Positions 1 through 8,167 of a stretch of DNA of 64,000 nt are shown here, piece by piece; the first letter of the stretch is position 1; every line of letters starts with the position of its first letter. The DNA comes from Streptomyces sp. Ncost-T10-10d (lineage in GTDB: Bacteria; Actinomycetota; Actinomycetes; Streptomycetales; Streptomycetaceae), in NCBI RefSeq assembly GCF_900091955.1, contig NZ_FMDF01000217.1, positions 1 through 64,000 of the forward strand, given 5' to 3'. Under the pieces are notes generated by a model. The model made no database searches, was not told the DNA's origin, and worked only from the letters and a program-made list of their open reading frames with translations. The position numbers were made by a program, and so were the translations under genes.

Positions 1-112
1 GGCTCGTGGCGGATGCCGTACCGCTGCCGATGAGGCCGGTGGCCGCCGCTGCGGCGACGGCCACAGCGCTGCCGAGCAGTCCACGTCTGCCGATGTTCCC
101 CATGGTCGCCAT
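1..112 (-). CDS. Exported protein, N-terminal fragment (runs off the window)
   Basis: Only the first 37 codons are in the window. The start ATG at 112 has a purine-rich AAAGGCGG stretch upstream; a second ATG three codons later is possible. The peptide begins MATMGNIGRRGLLG and continues as an Ala/Val/Gly-rich hydrophobic stretch ending near SGTASA, a likely signal-peptidase site. The twin arginines just before the hydrophobic core suggest Tat export, although the motif is not a perfect match. The mature function cannot be judged. Confidence 0.6.
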   Translation of the reverse strand, partial: MATMGNIGRRGLLGSAVAVAAAAATGLIGSGTASATS

Positions 113-258
113 GAATCCGAGCCGCCTTTCATGCATGTGAACGACGTTCATGTCTGCGTCGGCGGCGAGCATGCCACGGAGCCCCGGCACGGCGAAAGGG
201 TCGTGCACCGGGGAATCTTCAGGGGAGGCCGGTCAGCTGGACCGGTCGATCGGGCCTC

Positions 259-275
259 GGACCGGTTCCCGGTCC
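259..275 (-). terminator. Hairpin downstream of the YbjN-like gene
   Basis: Perfect 7-bp GGACCGG/CCGGTCC arms around a 3-nt loop, 25 nt past the stop of the minus-strand gene ending at 301. A second palindrome (GGTCGAG/CTCGACC) lies at 280-294. There is no T-run, which is usual for GC-rich actinobacterial terminators. Confidence 0.5.
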
Positions 276-300
276 AGTCGGTCGAGACTCGACCCAGAGG

Positions 301-819
301 TCAGCCGGCGGGGCGTTGGGTCAGATGTGTGAACGCGTCCAGGTTTCGTGTGGACTCGCCGCGCGACACCCGCCACTCGTACTCCTTGCGGATCGCGCTC
401 GCGAAGCCCAGCTCCAGCAAGGTGTTGAACGAGCCGTCGGCCGCTTCGAGGACCGTGCCGAGCAGCCGGTCCAGCTCCTGTGGGGTGACCACGGAAAGCG
501 GCAGCTTGCCGACCAGATAGATGTCGCCGAGCTGGTCGATCGCGTAACTCACGCCGAAGAGGCGGAGGTTGCGCTCCAGCAGCCAGCGATGCACCGCCGC
601 GTCGTTCTCGTCCGGGTGACGGACGACGAAGGCGTTGAGAGAGAGCGAGTGCTTGCCGACGCGCAACGAGCAGGTGGTGGACAGCTTCCGCGTGCCGGGC
701 AGCTTGACGACATAGCTGCCGGGTTCGGGGCTCTCCCATTCGAGCTCGGCGTCCCTCAGGGTCGCCTCGATGACCTGCGCGACCTGCGTCGTCACCGCTT
801 CCTCGGGTACGTCAGCCAT
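301..819 (-). CDS. YbjN domain-containing protein
   Basis: This 172-residue soluble protein begins MADVPEEAV at the ATG at 819. It fits the YbjN family (bacterial sensory-transduction regulator fold, related to type III secretion chaperones) in length and in features such as LERNLRLFGVSYAID and GDIYLVGKLPL. The biochemical role of this family in actinobacteria is not known. The start overlaps the last 8 bases of mshA, so the two genes are probably co-transcribed and translationally coupled. A longer upstream reading is open but would run into mshA and has a compositionally odd Arg/Pro-rich N-terminus, so the ATG at 819 is preferred. Confidence 0.8.
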   Translation of the reverse strand: MADVPEEAVTTQVAQVIEATLRDAELEWESPEPGSYVVKLPGTRKLSTTCSLRVGKHSLSLNAFVVRHPDENDAAVHRWLLERNLRLFGVSYAIDQLGDIYLVGKLPLSVVTPQELDRLLGTVLEAADGSFNTLLELGFASAIRKEYEWRVSRGESTRNLDAFTHLTQRPAG

Positions 820-2164
820 GGTGCGAGCGTACGCGACGGCGATGTTCGTACATCGCGGCCGTGTACACGTCGGCGGTCGCGGACGCGGCCGTGTCCCAGC
901 CGAAACCCCGGGCGTGCGCGGCAGCCGCCGCACCCATCCGGGCGACCAGCTCCGGCGCCTCGGCGAACCGCCCCAGCGCCTGCGCGTACGCCTGCGGGTC
1001 GTGCCCGGGTATCAGGAAGCCGCTGACCCCGTCCCGTACCGCCACCGGAAGACCGCCCACCGCCGCCGCGACGACCGGGGTGCCCGCCGCCTGGGCCTCG
1101 ATGGCGACCAGGCCGAAGGACTCGCTGTACGAGGGCATGACCAGTACGGACGCGGCCCGGAACCAGTCGGCGAGCTGGTCCTGCCCGACCGGCGGCTGGA
1201 ACCGTACGACATCGGCGATGCCCAGCCGCGCCGCCAGCTTCTGCAGCCCCTCCGGCCTGGCGAGTCCGCTGCCGCTCGGGCCGCCGACGACGGGGACGAC
1301 CGTCCGGCGACGCAGCGAGGGGTCGCGGTCCAGCAGGACGGCGACGGCCCGCAGCAGCACGTCCGGGGCCTTCAGCGGCTGGATGCGTCCCGCAAACAGC
1401 GGAATCAGGGCGTCCTTCGGCAGTCCGAGGCGCGCCCGGGCCGCGGCGCGCCCGTCGGCGGGGCGGAAGCGGTCGAGGTTCACCCCCGGGTGTACGACGG
1501 CGACGGACCCGGGATCGGCCTCGTAGAAGCGGATGAGCTCGTCCGCTTCCTCGGCGGTGTTCGCGATCAGCCGGTCGGCCGCGCTGACGATCTGGGTCTC
1601 GCCGATCACGCGGGCGGCGGGCTCGGGGGTGTCGCCCTCCGCGAGCGCCGCGTTCTTGACCTTCGCCATGGTGTGCATGGCGTGGACGAGCGGGACGCCC
1701 CAGCGCTGGGCGGCGAGCCAGCCGACATGACCGGAGAGCCAGTAGTGGGAGTGCACCAGGTCGTAGTAGCCGGGGCGCTGGCCGGCCCATGCCTGCATGA
1801 CGCCGTGCGTGAAGGCACAGAGCTGGGCGGGCAGCTCCTCCTTGGCCAGACCCTCGTACGGCCCCGCGTCGACATGCCGGACCAGGACACCGGGCGCCAG
1901 CTCCACTGTCGGGGGCAGCCCGCCGGTGGTGGACCGGGTGAAGATCTCGACCTCGATGTTGATCGCGGCGAGACGCCTGGCCAGCTCCACGATGTAGACG
2001 TTCATGCCGCCCGCGTCACCCGTGCCCGGCTGGTGCAGGGGCGAGGTGTGCACGGAGAGCATCGCGATGCGACGAGGTTTGCGGTGGCCGCCGGGGAAAG
2101 CGGCGGGGAACCTGAGGCGCGGCGCGACACGGCTGCTGCCGAGCCGGGAGACGTACTGACTCAC
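812..2164 (-). CDS. mshA: D-inositol-3-phosphate glycosyltransferase (mycothiol step 1)
   Basis: The 450-residue GT-B (GT4) glycosyltransferase carries MLSVHTSPLHQPGTGDAGG near residues 35-53, the acceptor-binding region, and the late ESFGLVAIEAQAAG motif that contacts the donor. The MshA family transfers GlcNAc from UDP-GlcNAc to 1L-inositol-1-phosphate, the first committed step of mycothiol synthesis in the cytoplasm. The GTG start at 2164 is preceded by GAGGAGG about 10 nt away. The ~34 residues before MLSVHTS are Arg-rich and variable, as in other Streptomyces MshA. A 29-codon reading frame upstream ends by a GTGA overlap with this start. The last mycothiol enzyme, MshD, is also in this window (47311-48234), but not adjacent. 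Confidence 0.95.
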   Translation of the reverse strand: MSQYVSRLGSSRVAPRLRFPAAFPGGHRKPRRIAMLSVHTSPLHQPGTGDAGGMNVYIVELARRLAAINIEVEIFTRSTTGGLPPTVELAPGVLVRHVDAGPYEGLAKEELPAQLCAFTHGVMQAWAGQRPGYYDLVHSHYWLSGHVGWLAAQRWGVPLVHAMHTMAKVKNAALAEGDTPEPAARVIGETQIVSAADRLIANTAEEADELIRFYEADPGSVAVVHPGVNLDRFRPADGRAAARARLGLPKDALIPLFAGRIQPLKAPDVLLRAVAVLLDRDPSLRRRTVVPVVGGPSGSGLARPEGLQKLAARLGIADVVRFQPPVGQDQLADWFRAASVLVMPSYSESFGLVAIEAQAAGTPVVAAAVGGLPVAVRDGVSGFLIPGHDPQAYAQALGRFAEAPELVARMGAAAAAHARGFGWDTAASATADVYTAAMYEHRRRVRSHHG

Positions 2165-2389
2165 GTCGTCCGGTCCTCCTCACTCAGGGCACGACACCGA
2201 AGGGACCAGAGCCCCTTCGGGGGCTGCAACAGCGGAATCTCTCCTTTCATTTCCGCTTTACCAAATCATTGCAGTGCAGGGGTCGCATGCCGGATCGGGG
2301 GCCGGGCACTCCGACCCGCTCACCGGACCGGACCGGGGCCGGGCACCCGCGCCGCCTCCCGCCCCCGTGGGATCGTTACGCTCGCTGTC

Positions 2390-3178
2390 ATGCGCCCCAT
2401 CGGCACCGCGACCCGCGGGACCACCAACCCGAACCGGCTCCGCCGCATGGACCGCTGGATCGCCGCCACCCACGGCCCGGCCCTGCGCCGCGCCGACAAC
2501 CCCGTCGCCGTCGACCTCGGATACGGCGCCGCCCCCTGGACCGCCGTCGAGTTGCTGCAGCGCCTGCGTACCGCCGAGCCGCGCACGACGGTGGTCGGCA
2601 TCGAGATCGACCCGGAACGGGTCGCGGCGGCGAAACCGTACGAACGCGAGGGCCTCACCTTTCTGCACGGCGGCTTCGAGATCCCGCTCCCCGAGCGCCC
2701 CGACCTCATCCGGGCGGCGAATGTGCTGCGTCAGTACGACGAGGGCGAGGTCGCCGCGGTCTGGCAGCGGCTGTGCGCGCGCCTCGCGCCGGGCGGGCTG
2801 CTGGTGGAGGGCACCTGCGACGAGATCGGGCGCCGGCACGTATGGGTGGCGCTCGGCCCGGAGGGCCCGCGCACGGTGACGTTCGCGACCCGACTCGCCT
2901 CCCTGGACCGCCCCTCCGACCTCGCGGAACGCCTCCCCAAGGCACTGATCCACCGCAACGTGCCGGGCGAACCGGTCCATGCGTTCCTGCGGGACTTCGA
3001 CCGGGCGTGGGCCGCGGCAGCCCCGTACGCGTCACTGGGTGCCCGGCAGCGCTGGATCACTGCGGTGCGGGCACTGTCGGGCGACTGGCCGCTGGTGGAC
3101 GGGGTACGGCGGTGGCGCCAGGGCGAAGTCACGGTGAAGTGGACCGCCCTCCAGCCCGACCGACCGCCCAGCACGTAG
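2390..3178 (+). CDS. Class I SAM-dependent methyltransferase-like protein
   Basis: The 262-residue protein starts MRPIGTATRG at the ATG at 2390. A Rossmann motif I (AVDLGYGAAPW, about residues 41-51) is followed by an acidic motif II (VVGIEIDPERV) and by LAPGGLLVEGTCDEIG, the usual arrangement for a class I methyltransferase. Motif I reads DLGYGAAP rather than the common DLGCGxG, and the substrate cannot be inferred. The long open frame continuing upstream is antisense to mshA and is not coding. It is transcribed divergently from mshA across about 225 bp. Confidence 0.75.
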   Translation: MRPIGTATRGTTNPNRLRRMDRWIAATHGPALRRADNPVAVDLGYGAAPWTAVELLQRLRTAEPRTTVVGIEIDPERVAAAKPYEREGLTFLHGGFEIPLPERPDLIRAANVLRQYDEGEVAAVWQRLCARLAPGGLLVEGTCDEIGRRHVWVALGPEGPRTVTFATRLASLDRPSDLAERLPKALIHRNVPGEPVHAFLRDFDRAWAAAAPYASLGARQRWITAVRALSGDWPLVDGVRRWRQGEVTVKWTALQPDRPPST

Positions 3179-3208
3179 TCAACGACCCGGCGCGCCCGCG
3201 TCCGGGGA

Positions 3209-3251
3209 CGCGGACGCGGACGGGAACGCGGACGCGGACGGGAACGCGGAC
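3209..3251. repeat. 18-bp tandem repeat, about 2.4 copies
   Basis: Two perfect copies of CGCGGACGCGGACGGGAA (3209-3226 and 3227-3244) plus a 7-base partial third copy. The unit is built from GCGGAC/GGGAAC hexamers. It lies 30 bp after the methyltransferase stop and upstream of the NlpC/P60 gene promoter region. It is probably a slippage-generated repeat; no function is evident. Confidence 0.7.
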
Positions 3252-3423
3252 AAGGCATCGTTCGTCAGGACAATGGGGAGCGATTCCCGGGACAGCGATC
3301 GACCTGTGTGACCGTCAGGACAGCAGCTGTGTGCCTCTGTTGCTTTTCGGTACGGCATGGCACGATCTCGTCATCGGCAAAAAGTTACTGACGGTAAATC
3401 AGATTCATTCGGAGGGGGCTCCC

Positions 3424-4512
3424 GTGAACCGACGTCATATTGCCGCAGCCGCGATCACTCTGGTCTGTGCGCTGACCGTACTCACCGCGCCGGTTCAGGC
3501 TTTCGCCGCGCCCGCACCCCCCTCCCCCTCAGCGACGCAGCCCGACACCCGGTCCGCTTCCGGGTCGAAGACGCCGAAGAAGAACCTCGAAGAGGTACGC
3601 GAGGAGATCGACGCCCTCTACCGCAAGGCCGGGGCGGCCACCGACGCGTACAACCTCGCCGAGGAGCAGGCCAAGAAGCAGTCCGGCGAGATCGTGAAGC
3701 TGGCCAGGGCCATCGTCGAGGGCCGGTCGAAGATCGCCGAGCTCAAGAACCAGGCGGGCGCCCAGGCCCGCGAGCAGTACCGCACCGGCGGACTGCCGCC
3801 CGGCGCCCAGCTGATGCTCAGCGACGACCCGCAACTGTTCCTCGACGGGGTGAACCGGGTCAGGGAGGGCCAGCAGGCCGCCCAGGGCGTCCTCGGCGAA
3901 CTGACCAGGACCCAGCAGGACCTGGAGACATACACCCAGGACGCGAGCACCAACTGGGAGAAGCTCGAAGCCGGCCGCCTCAAGCAGGCCGAGGCCAAGA
4001 AGAAGATCAACGCACAGATCGCCGCGGCGAAGAAGCTGGAAGACCAGCTGGAGAAGAAGGAGCGGGCCCGCCTGCTCAAGCTGGAGCAGGCGGCCGAGTA
4101 CAAGCTGCAGACGGCCTGGCTCAGTTCCGGCGCCCTGAAGGACATCAACCGCGAGGCGAGTGCGAGCGGCAAGAAGGCGGTGGCCTTCGCGACCGAGCAG
4201 ATCGGCAAGCCGTACGTCTGGGGGGCCGAGGGCCCCCGTTCGTACGACTGCTCGGGGCTGACGTCACAGGCCTGGGCGGCGGCGGGCCGGCCGATCCCGC
4301 GCACCTCGCAGGAGCAGTGGCGGCTGCTGCCCCACATCGCCATCGAGGACATGCGCCCCGGCGACCTGATCATTTACCACGGCGACGCCAGCCACGTGGG
4401 CATGTACGTCGGCGACGGCGCCATCATCCACGCCCCCCGCCCCGGCCGGAACGTCACACTGGCGGGCGCGGGCTCGATGCAGATCCTCGGCGTGGTCCGC
4501 CCGGACAAGTAG
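3424..4512 (+). CDS. Secreted C40-family NlpC/P60 peptidoglycan hydrolase
   Basis: The GTG start at 3424 has a strong GGAGGG site 7 nt upstream. The 362-residue product has a Sec signal peptide (MNRRHIAAAAIT to about AFA), a Pro/Ser linker, then a long charged coiled coil (about residues 50-240, rich in Lys/Glu/Ala/Gln). A C-terminal NlpC/P60 domain follows with catalytic C276 (YDCSGL), H324 (SHVGMYVG) and H336 (IIHAPRPG). Such enzymes cleave the D-iGlu-mDAP/LL-DAP bond of peptidoglycan stems outside the cell, and the coiled coil resembles the autoinhibitory segment of RipA/PcsB-type hydrolases. A TTAC/GTAA inverted half-site pair lies about 30 bp upstream, of unknown meaning. I see no c-di-AMP riboswitch in the leader. 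Confidence 0.9.
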   Translation: MNRRHIAAAAITLVCALTVLTAPVQAFAAPAPPSPSATQPDTRSASGSKTPKKNLEEVREEIDALYRKAGAATDAYNLAEEQAKKQSGEIVKLARAIVEGRSKIAELKNQAGAQAREQYRTGGLPPGAQLMLSDDPQLFLDGVNRVREGQQAAQGVLGELTRTQQDLETYTQDASTNWEKLEAGRLKQAEAKKKINAQIAAAKKLEDQLEKKERARLLKLEQAAEYKLQTAWLSSGALKDINREASASGKKAVAFATEQIGKPYVWGAEGPRSYDCSGLTSQAWAAAGRPIPRTSQEQWRLLPHIAIEDMRPGDLIIYHGDASHVGMYVGDGAIIHAPRPGRNVTLAGAGSMQILGVVRPDK

Positions 4513-4566
4513 GGGGAGCTTCCCGGACGGGCAGCTCGGGCCCGTCCGGCGATCGAGGACGGAGCG

Positions 4567-4599
4567 CCCGCCGGGGACGCCCCACGGCACCCCGGCGGG
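4567..4599 (+). terminator. Terminator hairpin after the NlpC/P60 gene
   Basis: Perfect 10-bp arms CCCGCCGGGG/CCCCGGCGGG with a 13-nt loop, 54 nt past the hydrolase stop. The rest of 4600-4842 holds no gene I can support; it should contain the promoter of the phosphatase gene. Confidence 0.6.
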
Positions 4600-4842
4600 A
4601 GTGACCCGCACCACCCGCCCCCCACCATCCCGCGTGACCTTTGTCATGCCCCGGCACCCGCCCCACCCCCGCGCATCTCGCCGGATCCGTGACCTGACGC
4701 GGCTTATGGCGGTGCATATGACAGCGGGCAATCGCGGAACGCCATTCCGTTCCCCCACCACGGACCGCTATGGTCCCCGTCTGGCGGATCGTCGATCGTC
4801 GTTCCGCCGCGCCCTCGGGGGGAGGGAAGGAAACCCGAACCG

Positions 4843-6204
4843 ATGCCCGTACCCGTACCGCAGCAGCGCGCCGCTTCCGCTGCGGAGACCTCCCACGGCG
4901 CCGACCTGACCCTCCTGGTGATCGAGGACGACCCGGCGGGCACCTTCACCGTCCCCGAGCTCCCGGCCACAGCCGGCACGCGGGTCCGTGTCCGCACCGC
5001 CCGCAACCTGACCGAGGCGGGCCGGCTCCTCACGGACGACGTGGACTGCATCCTGCTGGACCTGGCCCTGCCGACCGGCAGCGAGGCCCGCTCCGCCGCC
5101 GAAGGGGCCGACGAGCTCGCCACCCTCAAGCACGTCCTGCGGATCGCCCCGCGCCACGCCGTCCTCGCCCTCACGGCGGAGGACGACGCCGAGCTGGCCG
5201 CCGAGGCGGTACGGGTCGGCGCCCAGGACTACCTCTTCCGCGGCGAGCTCGACGGACGGCTGCTCAGCCGCGCCATCCGTTACGCCGTCGAACGCAAGCG
5301 CGCCGACGTCGCCCAGCATCAGCTCACCGAGTCCCGGCTGCGCGCCCAGGAGAACGCCCGCCTCGAACGCGGCCTGCTCCCCACCCCGCTGCTCGAAGGC
5401 TCCGATCTGCGCTTCGCGGCCCGCTACCGCCCCGGCCGCAGCCGCGCACTGCTCGGCGGAGACTTCTACGACACGGTCCGTACGCCCGACGGCACCGTCC
5501 ACGTGATGATCGGAGACGTCTGCGGGCACGGCCCGGACGAAGCGGCGCTCGGCGTCGAACTGCGCATCGCATGGCGGGCGCTGACGCTGGCCGGGCTCTG
5601 CGGCGACGAACTGCTCTCCACGCTCCAGCAGGTCCTGGAGCACGAGCGGGAGAGCGAGGAGATCTTCGCGACGCTCTGCACCGTCGACATCACCCCCGAC
5701 GGCCGGCGCGCCGGCCTCTGCCTGGCGGGCCACCCCGCCCCGCTGATCACCCGGCACGGACAGGCCGCGCACCTTCTCCCGTACGAGGACGGCGGCCCGG
5801 CTCTGGGCCTGCTGCCACGTGCCCGCTGGCCTCGCCGTCAGGTGGATCTCGGCGGCTCCTGGAGCCTGCTGATGTACACGGACGGGCTGATCGAGGGACG
5901 CGTGGGGCCGGACAGCACTCAGCGGCTCGGCCAGGACGGCATGGTCGCGATGATCAACCGCCAGCTGGCCCAGGGGCTCACCGGCGAGGATCTCCTGGAG
6001 GCCGCGGTCACCCAGGTGCGGGAGCTGAACGGCGGCGAACTGACCGACGACGTCGCGGTCCTGCTGCTCGACCGCGACCAGGAGCACATCCGCCGACGGG
6101 GCCTGAACGCCCATCGGGGCCGGAGCATCCCGCGCCCCCGCCCCGAACCGGCAGCACTCACGGCCCCGGCAAACCCTGCGAGCGCTCAGCGCCCGCCGTT
6201 GTAG
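4843..6204 (+). CDS. Response regulator with PP2C/SpoIIE-type phosphatase output
   Basis: The 453-residue protein has an N-terminal receiver domain (about 20-145: acidic pocket IEDD, phospho-acceptor region DCILLDLALP, LTAEDD, then DYLFRGE with Arg in place of the conserved Lys of the usual KP). A short coiled linker is followed by a PPM/SpoIIE phosphatase domain (about 175-410) with the metal-binding signatures GGDFYD, IGDVCGHG and TDDVAVLLL. Proteins of this design act as Ser phosphatases on anti-sigma-antagonist partners (partner-switching stress pathways). No anti-sigma or antagonist gene is adjacent, so its partner lies elsewhere. The last 19 bases overlap the 3' end of the convergent DUF2516 gene. 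Confidence 0.88.
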   Translation: MPVPVPQQRAASAAETSHGADLTLLVIEDDPAGTFTVPELPATAGTRVRVRTARNLTEAGRLLTDDVDCILLDLALPTGSEARSAAEGADELATLKHVLRIAPRHAVLALTAEDDAELAAEAVRVGAQDYLFRGELDGRLLSRAIRYAVERKRADVAQHQLTESRLRAQENARLERGLLPTPLLEGSDLRFAARYRPGRSRALLGGDFYDTVRTPDGTVHVMIGDVCGHGPDEAALGVELRIAWRALTLAGLCGDELLSTLQQVLEHERESEEIFATLCTVDITPDGRRAGLCLAGHPAPLITRHGQAAHLLPYEDGGPALGLLPRARWPRRQVDLGGSWSLLMYTDGLIEGRVGPDSTQRLGQDGMVAMINRQLAQGLTGEDLLEAAVTQVRELNGGELTDDVAVLLLDRDQEHIRRRGLNAHRGRSIPRPRPEPAALTAPANPASAQRPPL

Positions 6205-6521
6205 GGCCCGTACGGCCCGTCGCTGCTGGAGCCACCGCGCCGGCCGCCACCACCCGAGACCGCCCTCAGCGCGGGCCGTACGTCCACCAGGAAGACGATG
6301 GACGCGACCGCGCCCGCAAGCTGCAGGAACAGCATCGGCACGAAGAGATTCACGGCGACGGTGATACCGAGGATGATCAGCCAGAAGGACTTCTTCTGCT
6401 TGTCCGCGGCCCGGTAGGCGTCCTCACGGGCCGTCGCGGCCAGGAACAGTGCGACCACGGCCAGGACGAGCATGACCATGTAGAGCAGCCAGACGAGTGT
6501 GCTGAATCCTGTGAGCAACAT
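6186..6521 (-). CDS. DUF2516 family small membrane protein
   Basis: This 111-residue protein starts at the ATG at 6521, chosen because AGGCGG sits 8 nt upstream; a GTG three codons earlier is possible. Two hydrophobic segments are visible (about residues 8-28 and 48-78), followed by a Gly/Ser/Arg-rich tail. The pattern fits the actinobacterial DUF2516 family, whose function is unknown. It is probably the last gene of an XRE-HbhA-DUF2516 transcription unit. Confidence 0.75.
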   Translation of the reverse strand: MLLTGFSTLVWLLYMVMLVLAVVALFLAATAREDAYRAADKQKKSFWLIILGITVAVNLFVPMLFLQLAGAVASIVFLVDVRPALRAVSGGGGRRGGSSSDGPYGPYNGGR

Positions 6522-6643
6522 GGTGTGCACCGCCTAATAAGTGGATGAGCGCCTCGCGGCCAAGGTACCGGGACAACGCGCCGGGCACCCCGAAAGGTGC
6601 CCACCCCGCGCCCCGGTACACACTCCGGCTGTGAGCCGAGGCC

Positions 6644-7276
6644 CTACTTCGCGGTCGGCGGAGTGGTCTTCTTCGCGGCGGGCTTGCGCGCGGGCGCCTT
6701 CTTGGCGGGCGCGGCCGGGGCCTTGCTCTCCGGCTTGACGGTCCTCGGGGCGGGCGACGCCTTCGCCGGCCCCGGCTTGGCGGCAGGCTCCGTCTTCGCG
6801 GTGCCCGTCGGCTTGGACTCCTTGCGCGGCTCCACGACGACGGCGATCTCGACGATCTCGTCGGCCGTCTCACCACGCCAGGTCTTCACGGTCTGCTCGC
6901 CGCGCTCGGCGACCTTCTCGTACGTCTCCCGGGCCCGCACCGCGTACTCCGCGGCCACGCCCAGACTGCGCATCGCCAGGTCCTGGGCGCTCTCGCCCAG
7001 CTTCCGCAGATCGCTGTCGAACGACCCGATCACCTCGGTGACCTTGGCCTGCACGGTGGCCTGCGCCTCCTTGGCCTGCGAGGTCACCTTCTCCTGCACG
7101 GCCTTGGGGTCGGTGTTGCGCACGGCCTCGATACGCTCCGGCGCCTCGGCACGCAGCTGCTCGATCAGCGCCGGGACCTTGCGCGCCTGCTCGACGGCGA
7201 TATCGGCCGTACCGGCGGCGAAGTAGAGGGGGGTCGGGTCGGTGAGGGTCTTGCGCAGGTCATCGGTGATGGCCAT
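6644..7276 (-). CDS. HbhA-like protein with Lys/Ala/Pro-rich tail
   Basis: The 210-residue product has a predicted all-helical N-terminal part (1-130, coiled-coil rich in Ala/Glu/Lys) and a C-terminal low-complexity tail of PAAK/APAKK-type repeats. This is the layout of mycobacterial heparin-binding haemagglutinin, whose Lys-rich tail binds sulphated glycans and which also associates with lipid inclusions. In saprophytic Streptomyces a role in adhesion is doubtful; the tail could bind acidic polymers. There is no signal peptide. It lies 27 bp downstream of the XRE regulator and is likely co-transcribed. Confidence 0.75.
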   Translation of the reverse strand: MAITDDLRKTLTDPTPLYFAAGTADIAVEQARKVPALIEQLRAEAPERIEAVRNTDPKAVQEKVTSQAKEAQATVQAKVTEVIGSFDSDLRKLGESAQDLAMRSLGVAAEYAVRARETYEKVAERGEQTVKTWRGETADEIVEIAVVVEPRKESKPTGTAKTEPAAKPGPAKASPAPRTVKPESKAPAAPAKKAPARKPAAKKTTPPTAK

Positions 7277-7303
7277 GACTGTGGTCCTCCCGGATCATCA
7301 GAC

Positions 7304-7807
7304 TCAGTGTGAGGGTTTTGAAGGCTTTGAAGCTGTGTCGGCATCGCTGCCGCCGGCCGTGCGGGGGCCATCGGCACCGGGGCGGCCGTCCGCACCGGCC
7401 CCCGATCCGGACTCGCCGCCGGTCTCCGATCCGGCTTCGGCGCCGGATCCCGGTCCGGGCTCGAACCCGTTCTCCTTGCGGAAGGATTCGTAGATCTGCA
7501 GCAGAACATTCTTCTGCCGCTCGTTCATGGACGGATCGGCCAGGATCACCGCCCGTGTCTCCAGCTCCTCCCGCTCCCGCTCATCCAGGATCCCGGCCCG
7601 TACGTAAAGGGTCTCGGCGGAGATCCGCAGCGCCTTGGCGACCTGCTGCAACACCTCGGCGCTCGGCTTGCGCAGCCCGCGCTCGATCTGGCTGAGGTAG
7701 GGATTGGACACCCCGGCGGCATCGGCGAGCTGCCGCAACGACAGCTGCGCATTGCGCCGCTGCTCGCGCAGGTACTCACCGAGATTGCCGACGTTGAGTG
7801 ATGCCAT
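7304..7807 (-). CDS. XRE-family helix-turn-helix regulator
   Basis: This 167-residue protein begins MASLNVGNLGEYLREQRR. The HTH domain (about 8-65) is a textbook Cro/CI type, with SLRQLADAAGVSNPYLSQIERG, split here as SLRQLADAAG then VSNPYLSQIERG. A short helical region (EREELETRAVILAD) follows, then a Gly/Ser/Ala/Asp-rich unstructured tail. The ATG at 7807 lies only 26 bp from a perfect 28-bp palindrome, so the gene is probably autoregulated. A longer reading upstream would translate through that palindrome and is unlikely. It heads the HbhA/DUF2516 set. Confidence 0.85.
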   Translation of the reverse strand: MASLNVGNLGEYLREQRRNAQLSLRQLADAAGVSNPYLSQIERGLRKPSAEVLQQVAKALRISAETLYVRAGILDEREREELETRAVILADPSMNERQKNVLLQIYESFRKENGFEPGPGSGAEAGSETGGESGSGAGADGRPGADGPRTAGGSDADTASKPSKPSH

Positions 7808-7833
7808 ACGTCGATGGTGCGCCACCCTTGCTA

Positions 7834-7861
7834 ACTTTTGCAAGCATCTGCTTGCAAAAGT
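7834..7861. promoter_or_regulatory. Perfect palindrome, likely operator of the XRE regulator
   Basis: Arms of 12 bp (ACTTTTGCAAGC/GCTTGCAAAAGT) flank a 4-bp centre. It lies just upstream of the XRE gene and overlaps a plausible minus-strand promoter: TTGCAA as -35 and a TTAGCA-like -10 about 17 bp later. The AT-rich arms stand out in this GC-rich context. Two-fold symmetry fits an XRE dimer; binding is inferred, not shown. Confidence 0.75.
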
Positions 7862-8167
7862 GCGCCACACCACTCGCATGGCCCTCTGCGCCCGATCACG
7901 ACAGGTGTCCGTTCCCTGTCCATCTGCGGTTTCCCGCCGAGTCTGCAGTGTGAAGTGCACGGGTCCCGGGCGACCTGCGCAGCGAGCTGCCCTACCGACC
8001 CGCGAGGATCGGGCCGGATTTTCGCGGTAGCGGGCTCAGAGCTGCGTTCGGTGCAGGCGTCCGCGCATTCGTCTGACAGTGGTTTCGCCGGAAGGGACCG
8101 CGGCGGTGCCGTACTGTCCCGTGAAGCCGTGGCGAGCTGTTGGTGCTGGTGCTCTCGCACTTGGCAG
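7862..8167. other. Intergenic stretch with no supported gene
   Basis: About 300 bp between the XRE operator and the broken monooxygenase. Several overlapping open frames exist, but none has a ribosome-binding site or a recognisable protein. The stretch marks the boundary between conserved core genes and the decayed accessory region. Confidence 0.5.

Noticed and set aside
3395..3407. TTAC-5-GTAA inverted pair before the hydrolase gene as an operator
   Set aside because: Arms of only four bases are expected often by chance; no regulator is adjacent.
3300..3423. Possible c-di-AMP (ydaO) riboswitch before the NlpC/P60 gene
   Set aside because: Such riboswitches precede some Streptomyces hydrolase genes, but the conserved ydaO core motifs are not present here.
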